From assembly GCF_052162025.1 (NCBI RefSeq), contig NZ_CP197401.1, positions 558,001 through 622,000 of the forward strand: a DNA stretch of 64,000 nucleotides, given 5' to 3'. The stretch is from Methylobacter sp015476545 (GTDB lineage: Bacteria > Pseudomonadota > Gammaproteobacteria > Methylococcales > Methylomonadaceae). The notes beneath the pieces are model-generated. The model was not told the origin of the DNA and ran no database searches. It was given only the letters and a program-made list of their open reading frames with translations. The position numbers were made by a program, and so were the translations under genes. Shown here piece after piece: positions 1 to 8,482 of this stretch. Every line of letters begins with the position of its first letter. The first letter of the stretch is position 1.

Positions 1-249
1 GTTGACGTCGCGCATGATGTATTCGACAGAGTCGAAGGCCAGCTGCGCATCCGGCTTATAGTTCATGGTCAGCAAAATGCCGGTCACAAACTGATTGACC
101 AGCACCAGCAGGGCCAGTGAGCCAAAGAAATACCAGAAATTGAAGTTTTTCGGCGCATAGTATTGCGCCATGTGGTCATTCCAGAGTTTGGTGAGCGGAA
201 AACGGTCCAGGACCCAGTTGCCGTATGTTGTTAGACGTGATGGTTTCAT
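1..249 (-). CDS. petB: Cytochrome b of the bc1 complex, N-terminal part (cut by window edge)
   Basis: The first 83 codons are present, starting at the ATG at 249-247, which overlaps the petA stop codon in an ATGA arrangement. The start reads MKPSRLTTYGNWVLDR and continues through NFWYFFGSLALLVLVNQF, the amphipathic start and first transmembrane helix typical of cytochrome b. The protein is an inner-membrane subunit that oxidises quinol with two b haems and passes electrons to the Rieske protein and cytochrome c1. The 4-bp overlap with petA indicates translational coupling in a petABC operon; the rest of petB and the expected petC lie outside the window. Confidence 0.9.
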   Translation of the reverse strand, partial: MKPSRLTTYGNWVLDRFPLTKLWNDHMAQYYAPKNFNFWYFFGSLALLVLVNQFVTGILLTMNYKPDAQLAFDSVEYIMRDVN

Positions 250-848
250 GCGCTTGCCCCCGCGGTAGCTTCTTCGCCAATGATGATCTGCGTGTCGGTA
301 ACATAACGGTAGGGTGGAATCTCCAGATTGGTAGGCGCCGGCACACCGCGATAAACACGGCCGGCCAGATCGAACCAGGAGCCATGGCAAGGACAGAAAA
401 AGCCGCCTTTCCATTTATCGCCCAGATCGTTAGGGGCAATTTCCGGACGGTAAGTAGGCGAGCAGCCCAGATGCGTGCATAAACCAATGGCAACGAAAAT
501 CTCAGGTTTGATCGCACGCATTTGGTTCTTGCTCGAGGACGGCTGTATCGATTCCTGCGAGAGCGGATCACGAAGCTCATTATCAAGTGTTTTAAGCGTC
601 TCAAGGACTTCCGGCGTTCTGTTCAGAATCCAGACCGGTTTGCCGCGCCACTCGACTCTGAGCAATTGGCCAGGTTCCATTTTGCTGATGTCAACTTCAA
701 CAGGTGCCCCGGCCGCCATCGCTTTAACGCTGGGCTGCATTTGAGCCAGAAACGGAACCGCTAGATAGCCTGTGCCGACCGCCCCAACCACGGTCAACGC
801 CGTGGTTAAAAACTGGCGCTTGGACTTATCGACGCCTTCATTATTCAT
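246..848 (-). CDS. petA: Ubiquinol-cytochrome c reductase Rieske iron-sulfur subunit
   Basis: A 200-aa protein with a charged N-terminus (SKRQFLT), a hydrophobic anchor at about 13-36 and a periplasmic Rieske fold. The cluster-binding motifs are CTHLGC (Cys124, His126, Cys129) and CPCHGSW (Cys152, Cys154, His155). By family knowledge Cys124/His126/Cys152/His155 hold the 2Fe-2S centre and Cys129-Cys154 form the disulfide. It moves electrons from quinol to cytochrome c1. The N-terminus has KR rather than the RR of many Tat-exported Rieske proteins. The start is supported by an AGGAG about 8 nt upstream. It is the first gene of the pet operon. Confidence 0.97.
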   Translation of the reverse strand: MNNEGVDKSKRQFLTTALTVVGAVGTGYLAVPFLAQMQPSVKAMAAGAPVEVDISKMEPGQLLRVEWRGKPVWILNRTPEVLETLKTLDNELRDPLSQESIQPSSSKNQMRAIKPEIFVAIGLCTHLGCSPTYRPEIAPNDLGDKWKGGFFCPCHGSWFDLAGRVYRGVPAPTNLEIPPYRYVTDTQIIIGEEATAGASA

Positions 849-1042
849 TTATAAAGTCTCCTGATTGGGTCTGTGCTTTAAAGAGCACATGATTTTATAG
901 TTTTTATCGATGCCAATATACCATTACAACTTATGTGTTTTGAAGCGTTTATGCGCAATGGTCCGGGAATCGGCATCCAGGGCGAATACATAGACGGCAT
1001 CACAATCTCTGTATCTGTACAGTCAACGGTTTGATAGTCAGC

Positions 1043-2131
1043 TCAATGACCGGCCAGACTTTTCCTTAATGCCGCAAGAAAAGCCTTGTTTTCTTCCGGC
1101 GTGCCAATCGTGACGCGCAGGCAATCGCTTAATAATCCCCCTTGCGGCGCCAGATTCTTTATTAAAACACCTTGCTTTTTTAATGAAGCGAAAATACTGT
1201 CCGCCTGATTTTTCGGCGTCCGGAACAGAATGAAATTAGCCGCGCTTGGGTAGGCGGTAATGCCGTCCATGTTATTCAGTTGTCCAAATACGCCGGCTCG
1301 CTCAGCGCAGATCTGCCGGGTTTGGCTGTCAAACAGCGATTTATTGGACAAGGCAAAGTCGGCGCTGATTTGCGTGAGAATGTTGATGTTATAAGGCAGG
1401 CGGATTTTGTTCAGTTGCTCGATAATGGCACGGCTGCCGGCAATATAACCCAGGCGCAGACCGGCCAGTCCCAGTTTGGAGACGGTACGCATGACCAGAA
1501 GGTTATCGAATTGATCCAGCCGGTCGATAAAGCTGGCATCGGCAAAAGGCGCGTAAGCCTCATCAATGACCACGAGTCCCTTGGCCGCCTTGATAACCGC
1601 CAGCATCGCGTCTTCGCTGAACAGGTTGCCGGTCGGGTTGTTGGGATAGGCCAGAAAAATAACCGAAGGCTGATGCGCTTCAATCGCAGACAGCATGGCA
1701 GGCACATCCAGATCGAAATCGTCGGCCCGTAACGGAATGCCATGATAATTCAGTCCCAGACAGTGGCTCAGTTGTTTATACATGACAAAGCCAGGATCAG
1801 GCGCCATTACGCAAGCATTCGATGGCAGCGCCATCAGCAGCAATTGAATGATTTCATCGGAGCCATTGCCCAGCAGTAGTTCGAATTGATCGGGCAGCTG
1901 GTTCAAACGTTTCAGCGTTGCTGCGAGCGCTTTGGCTTCAGGATCAGGATACCGGTTCAGCGCGCAGTCTTTCAGCGCTTCCAGCCAGCTGGCCTTGATA
2001 TCATCGGGCCAGGTATAGGGATTTTCCATGGCGTCGAGTTTGATCAGGCCTGTGGCATCGGCCACTTTGTAGGCAGACAAGGCCCGCACTTCCTGACGGA
2101 ACACGGAGGCAATCAGATCATTTTGTGGCAT
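1043..2131 (-). CDS. hisC: Histidinol-phosphate aminotransferase
   Basis: A 362-aa fold-type I PLP aminotransferase. Recognisable blocks are NGSDEIIQLL near residue 89, AYPNNPTGN near 160, VIDEAYAPF near 188, the PLP-lysine block SKLGLAGLRLGY near 215, and a C-terminal LRVTIGTPEEN. It converts imidazole-acetol phosphate plus glutamate to histidinol phosphate and 2-oxoglutarate. It lies 78 bp downstream of hisD on the same strand, so hisG-hisD-hisC read as one cluster, interrupted by a strong hairpin in the hisD-hisC gap. The length is normal for the family. Confidence 0.96.
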   Translation of the reverse strand: MPQNDLIASVFRQEVRALSAYKVADATGLIKLDAMENPYTWPDDIKASWLEALKDCALNRYPDPEAKALAATLKRLNQLPDQFELLLGNGSDEIIQLLLMALPSNACVMAPDPGFVMYKQLSHCLGLNYHGIPLRADDFDLDVPAMLSAIEAHQPSVIFLAYPNNPTGNLFSEDAMLAVIKAAKGLVVIDEAYAPFADASFIDRLDQFDNLLVMRTVSKLGLAGLRLGYIAGSRAIIEQLNKIRLPYNINILTQISADFALSNKSLFDSQTRQICAERAGVFGQLNNMDGITAYPSAANFILFRTPKNQADSIFASLKKQGVLIKNLAPQGGLLSDCLRVTIGTPEENKAFLAALRKSLAGH

Positions 2132-2167
2132 ACATTAAGATTCAGGGCAAAGGTGAAAAGTAACTGG

Positions 2168-2205
2168 CAAGATGCAGGGCGAAGACTTATCCGCCCTGCA
2201 TCTTG
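2168..2205. repeat. 14-bp perfect hairpin between hisD and hisC
   Basis: The arms CAAGATGCAGGGCG (2168-2181) and its exact reverse complement (2192-2205) flank a 10-nt loop. It fills most of the 78-bp gap. There is no U-tract on either side, so it is not a classical terminator; an mRNA stability or processing hairpin, or a dispersed palindromic repeat, fits better. Confidence 0.7.
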
Positions 2206-2209
2206 GGCC

Positions 2210-3520
2210 TTACTCTGACTTTATTCGGTATTCGGCAGAGCGCGCATGGGCGGTCAGGCTTTCACCTCTCGCTAGTATCGATGCGGTCTTGCCCAACTGA
2301 TCTGCACCGGCTTCGGAGCAGTTGATCAGACTGGAACGCTTCTGGAAATCGTAAACGCCCAAAGGCGATGAGAAGCGGGCGGTGCTCGATGTCGGCAAGA
2401 CATGGTTGGGGCCGGCGCAGTAGTCGCCTAAGGCTTCGGCAGTATAGCGGCCCATGAAAATGGCGCCGGCATGGCGGATGTCTTCACATAAGGCGGTCGG
2501 ATTTTCAACCGATAGTTCCAAATGTTCCGGCGCAATGATGTTGGCCACCTCGGCGGCTTCTTTTAAATTGCCGACTTTGATCAGCGCGCCGCGCGTGGTC
2601 AGCGAGGTTCTGATGATGTCGGCCCGCTCCATTTGCGGCAATAATTTGCGGATGCTCTGCTCGACGGCAGCCAGAAAATCTGCGTCATCACTGATCAGGA
2701 TGGCTTGCGCGTCTTCATCGTGCTCGGCCTGCGAGAACAGGTCCATGGCAATCCAGTCCGGGTTGGTTTTGCCATCGCAGATCACCAGGATTTCCGAAGG
2801 GCCGGCAATCATGTCGATGCCGACTTGCCCGAAAACCAGTTTTTTGGCCGTGGCGACATAGATATTGCCGGGGCCGACGATTTTGGCCACGGCCGGCACC
2901 GTTTCCGTGCCGTAAGCGAGCGCTGCGACAGCCTGTGCGCCGCCGATGGCAAAGGCGCGGTCGACGCCGGCCAGATAGGCGGCCGCCAGCACCAGTTCAT
3001 TGGTTTCGCCATGCGGCGTGGGCACGACCATGATCAGTTCGCCGACGCCGGCGACTTTGGCCGGGATCGCGTTCATGAGCACCGAAGACGGATAAGCCGC
3101 TTTGCCGCCCGGCACATAAAGCCCTACCCGATCCAGCGGGGTGACTTTCTGACCCAACAGCGTACCGTCGGCTTCGGTGTACTGCCATGACTCCATCTTC
3201 TGTTTTTCCGCATAGGCGCGGATGCGGTCGGCCGCTGTCTGCAATGCCTTGGCCTGATCGGCCGGCAGTTTTTCCCAGGCTGATTTCAGCGTCTCCCCGG
3301 ACAATTCCAGTTCGCTGGCATCGGTGATCTGGCAGTGATCGAAGCGGTTGGTGTATTCGATCACGGCTTTATCGCCGTTTTTGCGCACGTCGGCAATGAT
3401 GGACAGCACGCGTTGATGAATTTCCAGATCGTCGGTTTCATCCCAGGCCAGCAGATTTTTCAATTGCCGGTCAAAATCAGCTGATGAGGCATCCAGTTTG
3501 GTAATGTTTAAATCGGACAT
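2210..3520 (-). CDS. hisD: Histidinol dehydrogenase
   Basis: About 436 aa from the ATG at 3520 (MSDLNITKLDASS). An upstream in-frame ATG at 3550 would overlap hisG by 26 bp; the chosen start has GGAAAG 7-8 nt upstream and leaves a 4-nt gap to hisG. Family blocks are GPGNIYVATAKKLVFG, MIAGPSEILVI, IAPEHLEL (Glu/His acid-base region) and NHVLPTSSTARFSSPLGVYDF. The enzyme is Zn-dependent and performs the last two NAD-linked oxidations from histidinol to histidine. Length and motifs are complete. It sits between hisG and hisC in one minus-strand cluster. Confidence 0.97.
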   Translation of the reverse strand: MSDLNITKLDASSADFDRQLKNLLAWDETDDLEIHQRVLSIIADVRKNGDKAVIEYTNRFDHCQITDASELELSGETLKSAWEKLPADQAKALQTAADRIRAYAEKQKMESWQYTEADGTLLGQKVTPLDRVGLYVPGGKAAYPSSVLMNAIPAKVAGVGELIMVVPTPHGETNELVLAAAYLAGVDRAFAIGGAQAVAALAYGTETVPAVAKIVGPGNIYVATAKKLVFGQVGIDMIAGPSEILVICDGKTNPDWIAMDLFSQAEHDEDAQAILISDDADFLAAVEQSIRKLLPQMERADIIRTSLTTRGALIKVGNLKEAAEVANIIAPEHLELSVENPTALCEDIRHAGAIFMGRYTAEALGDYCAGPNHVLPTSSTARFSSPLGVYDFQKRSSLINCSEAGADQLGKTASILARGESLTAHARSAEYRIKSE

Positions 3521-3524
3521 GGCG

Positions 3525-4151
3525 TTATCTTTCCGCAAGGGTTTTTTCAAATTGATCGAGTAGTGACTGAATGGCCTGATGCTTCATCTTCATGGCTGCC
3601 TTGTTCACGACCAGGCGGGAGCTGATGTTCATGATGAGATCGCGCGGTTCGAGACCGTTGGCTTTCAGGGTGTTGCCGGTATCGACGAGGTCAACGATGC
3701 AATCGGCCAGGCCAACCAGGGGCGCCAGTTCCATGGAGCCGTATAATTTGATGATTTCGGCCTGAATGCCGCGGCCGGCAAAATAGCGTTGGGCGGTTTT
3801 GACGTATTTGGTCGCCACGCGGATTCTGCCCGAGATGTCCGGCGCATCCTTGGGCGCGGCGGTCATGAGCCGGCAGCAGGCAATCTTCAGGTCCAGCGGC
3901 TCGTACAGGCTTTCGGCGCCGTGCTCCAGCAACACATCCTTGCCGGCGATGCCGAGGTCTGCGGCGCCATATTCTACAAATGTAGGTACATCAGTAGCAC
4001 GGATGATGACCAGTTGAACGTCGTCGCGGCTGGTCTGCAAAATCAGCTTGCGGCATGTTTTCGGGTCGTCGATCGGCGTGATGCCTGCCTCTTCCAGGAA
4101 GGGCAGGGCTTCTTCATAAATTCGGCCTTTGGATACGGCGATAGTCAGCAT
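3525..4151 (-). CDS. hisG: ATP phosphoribosyltransferase, short (HisG_S) form
   Basis: A 208-aa catalytic subunit that condenses ATP with PRPP in the first step of histidine synthesis. Blocks seen are LTIAVSKGRI at the N-terminus, EYGAADLGIAGKDVL, and LVDTGNTLKANGLEP, the PRPP-binding region. It lacks the C-terminal regulatory domain of the roughly 300-aa long form. By family knowledge short HisG needs the HisZ subunit for activity and feedback control; no hisZ is in this window. It is separated from murA by 10 nt and from hisD by 4 nt, so murA-hisG-hisD-hisC may be co-transcribed. Confidence 0.96.
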   Translation of the reverse strand: MLTIAVSKGRIYEEALPFLEEAGITPIDDPKTCRKLILQTSRDDVQLVIIRATDVPTFVEYGAADLGIAGKDVLLEHGAESLYEPLDLKIACCRLMTAAPKDAPDISGRIRVATKYVKTAQRYFAGRGIQAEIIKLYGSMELAPLVGLADCIVDLVDTGNTLKANGLEPRDLIMNISSRLVVNKAAMKMKHQAIQSLLDQFEKTLAER

Positions 4152-4161
4152 GGCTGATCCT

Positions 4162-5427
4162 TTATCTTGGGACGCGGCGTATAGTCGCGCCCAGTTGCGA
4201 AAGTTTTTCTTCGATGTGATCGTAGCCGCGGTCTATATGGTAGATGCGGTCAACCAGCGTATCGCCTTCGGCCGCAAGGGCGGCGATGACCAGACTCGCG
4301 GACGCTCTTAAATCGGTCGCCATAACGGGGGCAGCGGTCAGCTTTTTAACGCCGGTGCAGATGGCGGTATTCGATTCCAGCTTGATGTCGGCGCCCATGC
4401 GCTGCATTTCTTGGACATGCATGAACCGGTTCTCAAAGACCGTTTCGGTAATAATGCCGACACCTTCGGCGACCGTATTCATGGCCGTGAACTGGGCCTG
4501 CATGTCGGTCGGGAAAGCCGGGTAGGGGGCAGTGCGCACGGAGACGGCTTTGGGCTTGTTGCCGTGCATATCGAGTTGGATCCAGTTTTCGCCGGTTGTA
4601 ATGTCGGCGCCGGCCTCAACCAATTTTTCCAGAACGGCATCCAGCAGATCAGGCCGGGTATTCTTCAGCCTGACTTTGCCGCCGGTGATGGCGGCGGCGA
4701 CCAGGTAAGTGCCGGTTTCGATGCGGTCGGGCAGGATGTTGTAGTGCAGATTTTCCACGCCCAGTTTTTCGACGCCTTCAATGACGAGGACATCAGTGCC
4801 GATGCCGGAAATTTTGGCGCCCATGGCATTCAGGAAATAAGCCAGATCACTGACTTCCGGTTCCTTGGCGGCATTTTCGATAATCGTGGTGCCTTCGGCC
4901 AGTGCGGCGGCCATGAGCAGGTTTTCAGTGCCGGTAACGGTGATCTGTTCAAGCACCAGGCGGCAGCCTTTCAATCGGTCGACCTTGGCATGGATATAGC
5001 CGTTTTCGACGGTGATGTCGGCGCCCATCTTGATCAATCCGTTGATGTGAATATCCACAGGGCGCGTGCCGATGGCGCAGCCGCCGGGCAGCGATACATG
5101 CGCCTCGCCGTACCGGGCCAGTAAAGGGCCCAGCACCAGGATCGATGCGCGCATGGTTCTGACCAGTTCATACGGCGCTTCAAAACAGGCGATCGAGCTT
5201 GCGTCGACTTCAATGTTCATTTTTTCGTCAACGATGAGCTGAACCCCCATGCGGCCCAGTAATTCCATCGTGGTCGTGATGTCGTGCAGGTGCGGTATGT
5301 TGCCGACGCTGACGGGCGTTTCCGAAAGCAACGTTGCGGCCAGAATGGGTAAAGCCGCATTCTTGGCGCCGGAGATGCGCAGTTCTCCTGAAAGTCTTTT
5401 GCCGCCGGTAATGATTAGTTTATCCAT
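4162..5427 (-). CDS. murA: UDP-N-acetylglucosamine 1-carboxyvinyltransferase
   Basis: A 421-aa EPSP-synthase-fold enzyme that transfers enolpyruvate from PEP to UDP-GlcNAc, the committed step of peptidoglycan synthesis in the cytoplasm. Lys22-Asn23 lie in GAKNAALPI, and PGGCAIGTRPVD contains the active-site cysteine (about Cys117). The presence of Cys rather than Asp there predicts fosfomycin sensitivity by family knowledge. It lies 30 nt downstream of the STAS gene of the mla set, as in many gammaproteobacteria, but the small BolA-like gene often found between them is absent. Confidence 0.98.
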   Translation of the reverse strand: MDKLIITGGKRLSGELRISGAKNAALPILAATLLSETPVSVGNIPHLHDITTTMELLGRMGVQLIVDEKMNIEVDASSIACFEAPYELVRTMRASILVLGPLLARYGEAHVSLPGGCAIGTRPVDIHINGLIKMGADITVENGYIHAKVDRLKGCRLVLEQITVTGTENLLMAAALAEGTTIIENAAKEPEVSDLAYFLNAMGAKISGIGTDVLVIEGVEKLGVENLHYNILPDRIETGTYLVAAAITGGKVRLKNTRPDLLDAVLEKLVEAGADITTGENWIQLDMHGNKPKAVSVRTAPYPAFPTDMQAQFTAMNTVAEGVGIITETVFENRFMHVQEMQRMGADIKLESNTAICTGVKKLTAAPVMATDLRASASLVIAALAAEGDTLVDRIYHIDRGYDHIEEKLSQLGATIRRVPR

Positions 5428-5457
5428 ACAGAATGTCTTGGGTTATCTCGATAAATG

Positions 5458-5790
5458 CTAAAGATCAGTAAACTCTGGCGAATCTGGCTGACTTGTAAAA
5501 TGGTTCGTCTTGTCAAAGCCGCTCAATCTGGCAAGGTTGAGCAGCTGCTTAGGAATGTTCTTAAAGTGCAACTGGATTTTATGGTCGCGCGTATACTTTA
5601 TCCATTCGATCATGAGTGCAAGCCCGGCACTATCCGTAGATGTGACCCGGCTGAGATCGATGGTGATGTGTTTTGCCGTCTTCAAGAAGTCAAATGATTT
5701 GACTGTTTTCTTATCTATCGTTGAAAAGGTCAAATCGCCGTCGACGATGAAGTTCCCCGCTCCCTGATCAATAATATTCAGCCCGCTCAC
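5458..5790 (-). CDS. mlaB: STAS-domain protein, MlaB-like
   Basis: A 110-aa protein with a GTG start that overlaps the mlaD stop by 4 bp. The STAS core is ITIDLSRVTSTDSAGLALMIEWIKY (about residues 42-66), with the conserved Asp-Ser-Ala-Gly loop. In the Mla system MlaB is a cytoplasmic partner of the ATPase MlaF and is needed for a stable MlaFEDB complex. Position directly after mlaD supports this role. The periplasmic carrier gene mlaC, which normally sits between mlaD and mlaB, is missing here. Confidence 0.85.
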   Translation of the reverse strand: MSGLNIIDQGAGNFIVDGDLTFSTIDKKTVKSFDFLKTAKHITIDLSRVTSTDSAGLALMIEWIKYTRDHKIQLHFKNIPKQLLNLARLSGFDKTNHFTSQPDSPEFTDL

Positions 5791-6266
5791 TTTTTCGTTT
5801 CCGCTTTTTCTTCGGCTGATTTAAACAGGAATTGGCCGATTACTTTTTCCAGGATGATGGCGGACTGCGTGATTTCAATCGTGCTGCCTTCTTTCAGATA
5901 TTCTTCCGAGCCGCCCGGCACCAGGTTGACGTATTGTTCGCCTAGCAGGCCGGCGGTAAAAATGCTGGCGCTGGTATCATCCGGGATGGTGTTGTACTTC
6001 GCGTTGATATGCATTTCAACGACGGATTCATAAGTGGTCGGGTCGAAGCTGATGGCTTTGACCTGGCCTATTTTAACGCCGGCTACGGAAACCGGCGACT
6101 TAACCTTCAGTCCGCCGGAATTCTCAAAGCGTGCAGCCACAGTGTAGGTGTCTTCCTCAATAAAAGTGCTCAAATTACTGACTTGCAGGGCAAGAAAGAG
6201 CAGGCCGACGATGCCTGCGGCGACAAAAAGCCCGACAAGCGTGTCCTGGGTACTGGTGTGCTGCAT
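5787..6266 (-). CDS. mlaD: Phospholipid transport substrate-binding protein MlaD (MCE domain)
   Basis: A 159-aa protein with an N-terminal membrane anchor (about 10-28, LVGLFVAAGIVGLLFLALQV) and one MCE domain (about 38-118), including FENSGGLKVKSPVSVAGVKIG and GLLGEQYVNLVPG. By family knowledge it forms a hexameric ring on the periplasmic face of MlaFE and handles glycerophospholipids moved between outer and inner membranes. It is 5 nt downstream of mlaE and overlaps mlaB. Confidence 0.95.
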   Translation of the reverse strand: MQHTSTQDTLVGLFVAAGIVGLLFLALQVSNLSTFIEEDTYTVAARFENSGGLKVKSPVSVAGVKIGQVKAISFDPTTYESVVEMHINAKYNTIPDDTSASIFTAGLLGEQYVNLVPGGSEEYLKEGSTIEITQSAIILEKVIGQFLFKSAEEKAETKK

Positions 6267-6271
6267 TTAAA

Positions 6272-7051
6272 TTAATCTCCGAACATGAGTGCGGTCAGGA
6301 TGAAATCGAGACCTAAAATACTAAAAGCTGAATTGACGACGGTACGTGTAGTGGCGCGGCTGACCCCTTCGGAAGTCGGGATGGTGTCATAACCTTCAAA
6401 CAGCGCTATCCAGGTGGCGACAAAACCGAAAACGATGCTCTTGATGACGCCGTTGACGATATCATCCTGGAAATCGATGCCGGCCTGCATCTGTGACCAG
6501 TAAGAGCCTTCGTCCACGCCCAGCAGGCCGACGCCGACCATGTGTCCGCCCAGGATGCCGATCATGCTGAATAAAGCCGCCAGCAAGGGCATGGATAGCA
6601 AGCCGGCCAGAAAGCGCGGCGAAATAATGCGCTTGATCGGGTCGACGGCCATCATTTCCATGCCGGAAAGCTGCTCAGTCGCTTTCATCAGGCCGATTTC
6701 CGCCGTTAAAGCGGAACCGGCCCGGCCGGCGAACAACAAGGCTGTCACAACCGGGCCCAATTCCCTGACCAGCGATGCCGCGACCATGAGGCCCAGCGTC
6801 TCTTCGGCGCCGAAATCGGACAGGATGTAAAAGCCCTGCAGCCCCAGCACCATGCCGACAAACAGCCCAGAAATGGTGATAATCAGAAAGGACAGGACGC
6901 CGACCGCATACATCTGATTAAGGATTAGCCTGGGCCGCGGCAAAATGCTGCCGATGCCGCCAAGCGTATGCAGCAGGAAGAATGTGCCGCGTCCCAGCTT
7001 GGTAAAACCGGTGCGTGTCGTTCTGCCTAAAAATTGTAGAAATTGAGTCAT
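6272..7051 (-). CDS. mlaE: Phospholipid ABC transporter permease MlaE
   Basis: A 259-aa integral membrane protein of the MlaE family with several hydrophobic segments, the first around residues 50-75. Diagnostic stretches are GMVLGLQGFYILSDFGAE, SLVRELGPVVTALLFAGRAGSA, LTAEIGLMKATEQLSGMEMMAVDP and the C-terminal GVSRATTRTVV. It is the inner-membrane permease of the Mla complex. The gap of 2 nt to mlaF and 5 nt to mlaD supports a single operon. Confidence 0.96.
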   Translation of the reverse strand: MTQFLQFLGRTTRTGFTKLGRGTFFLLHTLGGIGSILPRPRLILNQMYAVGVLSFLIITISGLFVGMVLGLQGFYILSDFGAEETLGLMVAASLVRELGPVVTALLFAGRAGSALTAEIGLMKATEQLSGMEMMAVDPIKRIISPRFLAGLLSMPLLAALFSMIGILGGHMVGVGLLGVDEGSYWSQMQAGIDFQDDIVNGVIKSIVFGFVATWIALFEGYDTIPTSEGVSRATTRTVVNSAFSILGLDFILTALMFGD

Positions 7052-7053
7052 GT

Positions 7054-7911
7054 TTATAGCTGCCCGTAACGCTTTGATACCCGGCCAGAACGTTTTTTGG
7101 ATGACAGCAGGTCGTCAACATAGTCTGTTGCAGGGTAATGAAAATGCACCGGGCCGTCTGCCGCTCCGGTCATGAATTGTTGAACCCATTCAGATTCCGA
7201 CTGTTGAATTTCTTTCGGCGTGCCCTGGCCGACGACTTTGCCTTCCGATAATACGTAAATATAATCGGAGATCGCCGCCGTTTCATGGACATCGTGCGAG
7301 ACGATAATGCTGGTCAGGCCCAAGGTGTTATTCAACGATTTGATAAGGTGCACCAGTGCGCCCATGGAGATCGGGTCCTGACCTGTAAACGGTTCATCAT
7401 ACATGATCATCATCGGGTCCAGTGCGATTGCGCGGGCCAGGGCGATGCGCCTGGCCATGCCGCCGGACAACTCATTAGGCATCAGATCGCGTGCGCCTCT
7501 CAGTCCTACGGCCTGGAGTTTCATCAACACCAGCGTGCGGATCATGGATTCGGGCAGATGGGTGTGCTCGCGCAACGGAAAAGCCACATTATCGTATACG
7601 TTCATATCCGTTAATAAGGCGCCGCTTTGAAAAAGCATGCCCATGCGTTTGCGCAAATTGTACAATTCCGACCGACGCAAGCGGTGGACATTCTGCCCGT
7701 CTACCGTCACAGAGCCCTGGTCGGGAAACAATTGGCCGCCGATCAGTTTCAACAGCGTGGTTTTGCCCGTGCCGCTGGGGCCCATGATGGCGGTAATCTT
7801 GCCGCGTTCGAATTCCAGCGAAATATCGTCAAATATTTTCTTATTGCCCCGGGAAAATGACAAATTGTGAACAGAAACTAAGCTGTTTTGAGAGGAAACG
7901 CTGTTATCCAT
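7054..7911 (-). CDS. mlaF: Phospholipid ABC transporter ATPase MlaF
   Basis: A 285-aa ABC ATPase. Walker A is GPSGTGKTT (44-52), the signature is LSGGMARRIALARA, Walker B is MIMYDEPFTGQDP, and the H-loop lies in IIVSHDVHE. It powers the MlaEFDB complex at the inner membrane. The C-terminus carries about 30 residues beyond the usual ABC core (DYVDDLLSSKKRSGRVSKR), a region used for dimer and MlaB contacts in relatives. It is the first gene of the minus-strand mlaF-E-D-B-murA run. Confidence 0.95.
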   Translation of the reverse strand: MDNSVSSQNSLVSVHNLSFSRGNKKIFDDISLEFERGKITAIMGPSGTGKTTLLKLIGGQLFPDQGSVTVDGQNVHRLRRSELYNLRKRMGMLFQSGALLTDMNVYDNVAFPLREHTHLPESMIRTLVLMKLQAVGLRGARDLMPNELSGGMARRIALARAIALDPMMIMYDEPFTGQDPISMGALVHLIKSLNNTLGLTSIIVSHDVHETAAISDYIYVLSEGKVVGQGTPKEIQQSESEWVQQFMTGAADGPVHFHYPATDYVDDLLSSKKRSGRVSKRYGQL

Positions 7912-8482
7912 GCGTGGTCAGGATATATTTCAGAATCTAAACCCGCTATTTTCTATGACTAATCCCTGTCAAGTCAATATACGGTTGTTTGAGAAAGAAA
8001 AAGTAGCACTTCTCTGCATCGGTTCAGCACATGGGATGGGAAGCGTGAGCTTCGGAGATACTATAAGGGTGAGCCGCTAAAGAGAGGTCAGAGGGTAAGA
8101 AATCTTTTGCCTGATTTAGCCTGAATATTTCACAATGAAGGACGCGAAGGCTTTGAAATTCAAATGCTTGCCAATGTTCCCGGATAAATTCATGAAGTTG
8201 CCGTAAGATGGCATGCCTTGATTTTCCTAGTGCTTTATATTGATGTTCCAGGCGCCCTCTGCCTCCCGTGTAAACCATGCGGTTGGGGGGAATGCAGAGA
8301 TTGCATAACGCCATGGATGGCGTGTAGTAGAGTACCAGCAGTAGGCGCTTTAGGCAACGCAGGAGCAGTTGCCGACGACTGCAGGGGCAGATATTTGCTC
8401 CTGCAATATCTGTGTTCACCACATCCGTGTGGCTTATGCAGGAGATAGAGCAACGCAGGAGCAGTTGCCGAAGGCTGGTCGG
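7912..8482. other. Non-coding, repeat-bearing gap between mlaF and cobB
   Basis: No convincing gene. A 132-aa minus-strand frame (8024-8422) exists but has no ribosome site and overlaps repeat sequence, with CAGGAG/CTGCAG-rich patches. I read the stretch as a dispersed intergenic repeat rather than a protein. The mlaF promoter should lie at the left edge of this region. Confidence 0.5.
8354..8471. repeat. Pair of 22-bp direct repeats
   Basis: Identical 22-bp copies at 8354-8375 and 8450-8471, beginning GCAACGCAGGAGCAGTTGCC, are separated by 74 bp. The unit carries the imperfect palindrome GCAAC..GTTGC. The second copy ends 12 nt from the cobB stop codon. The arrangement suggests a duplicated intergenic element; function unknown. 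Confidence 0.75.

Noticed and set aside
8024..8422. 132-aa minus-strand frame between mlaF and cobB
   Set aside because: No ribosome site, overlaps repeat sequence and shares space with frames on the other strand; treated as intergenic repeat.
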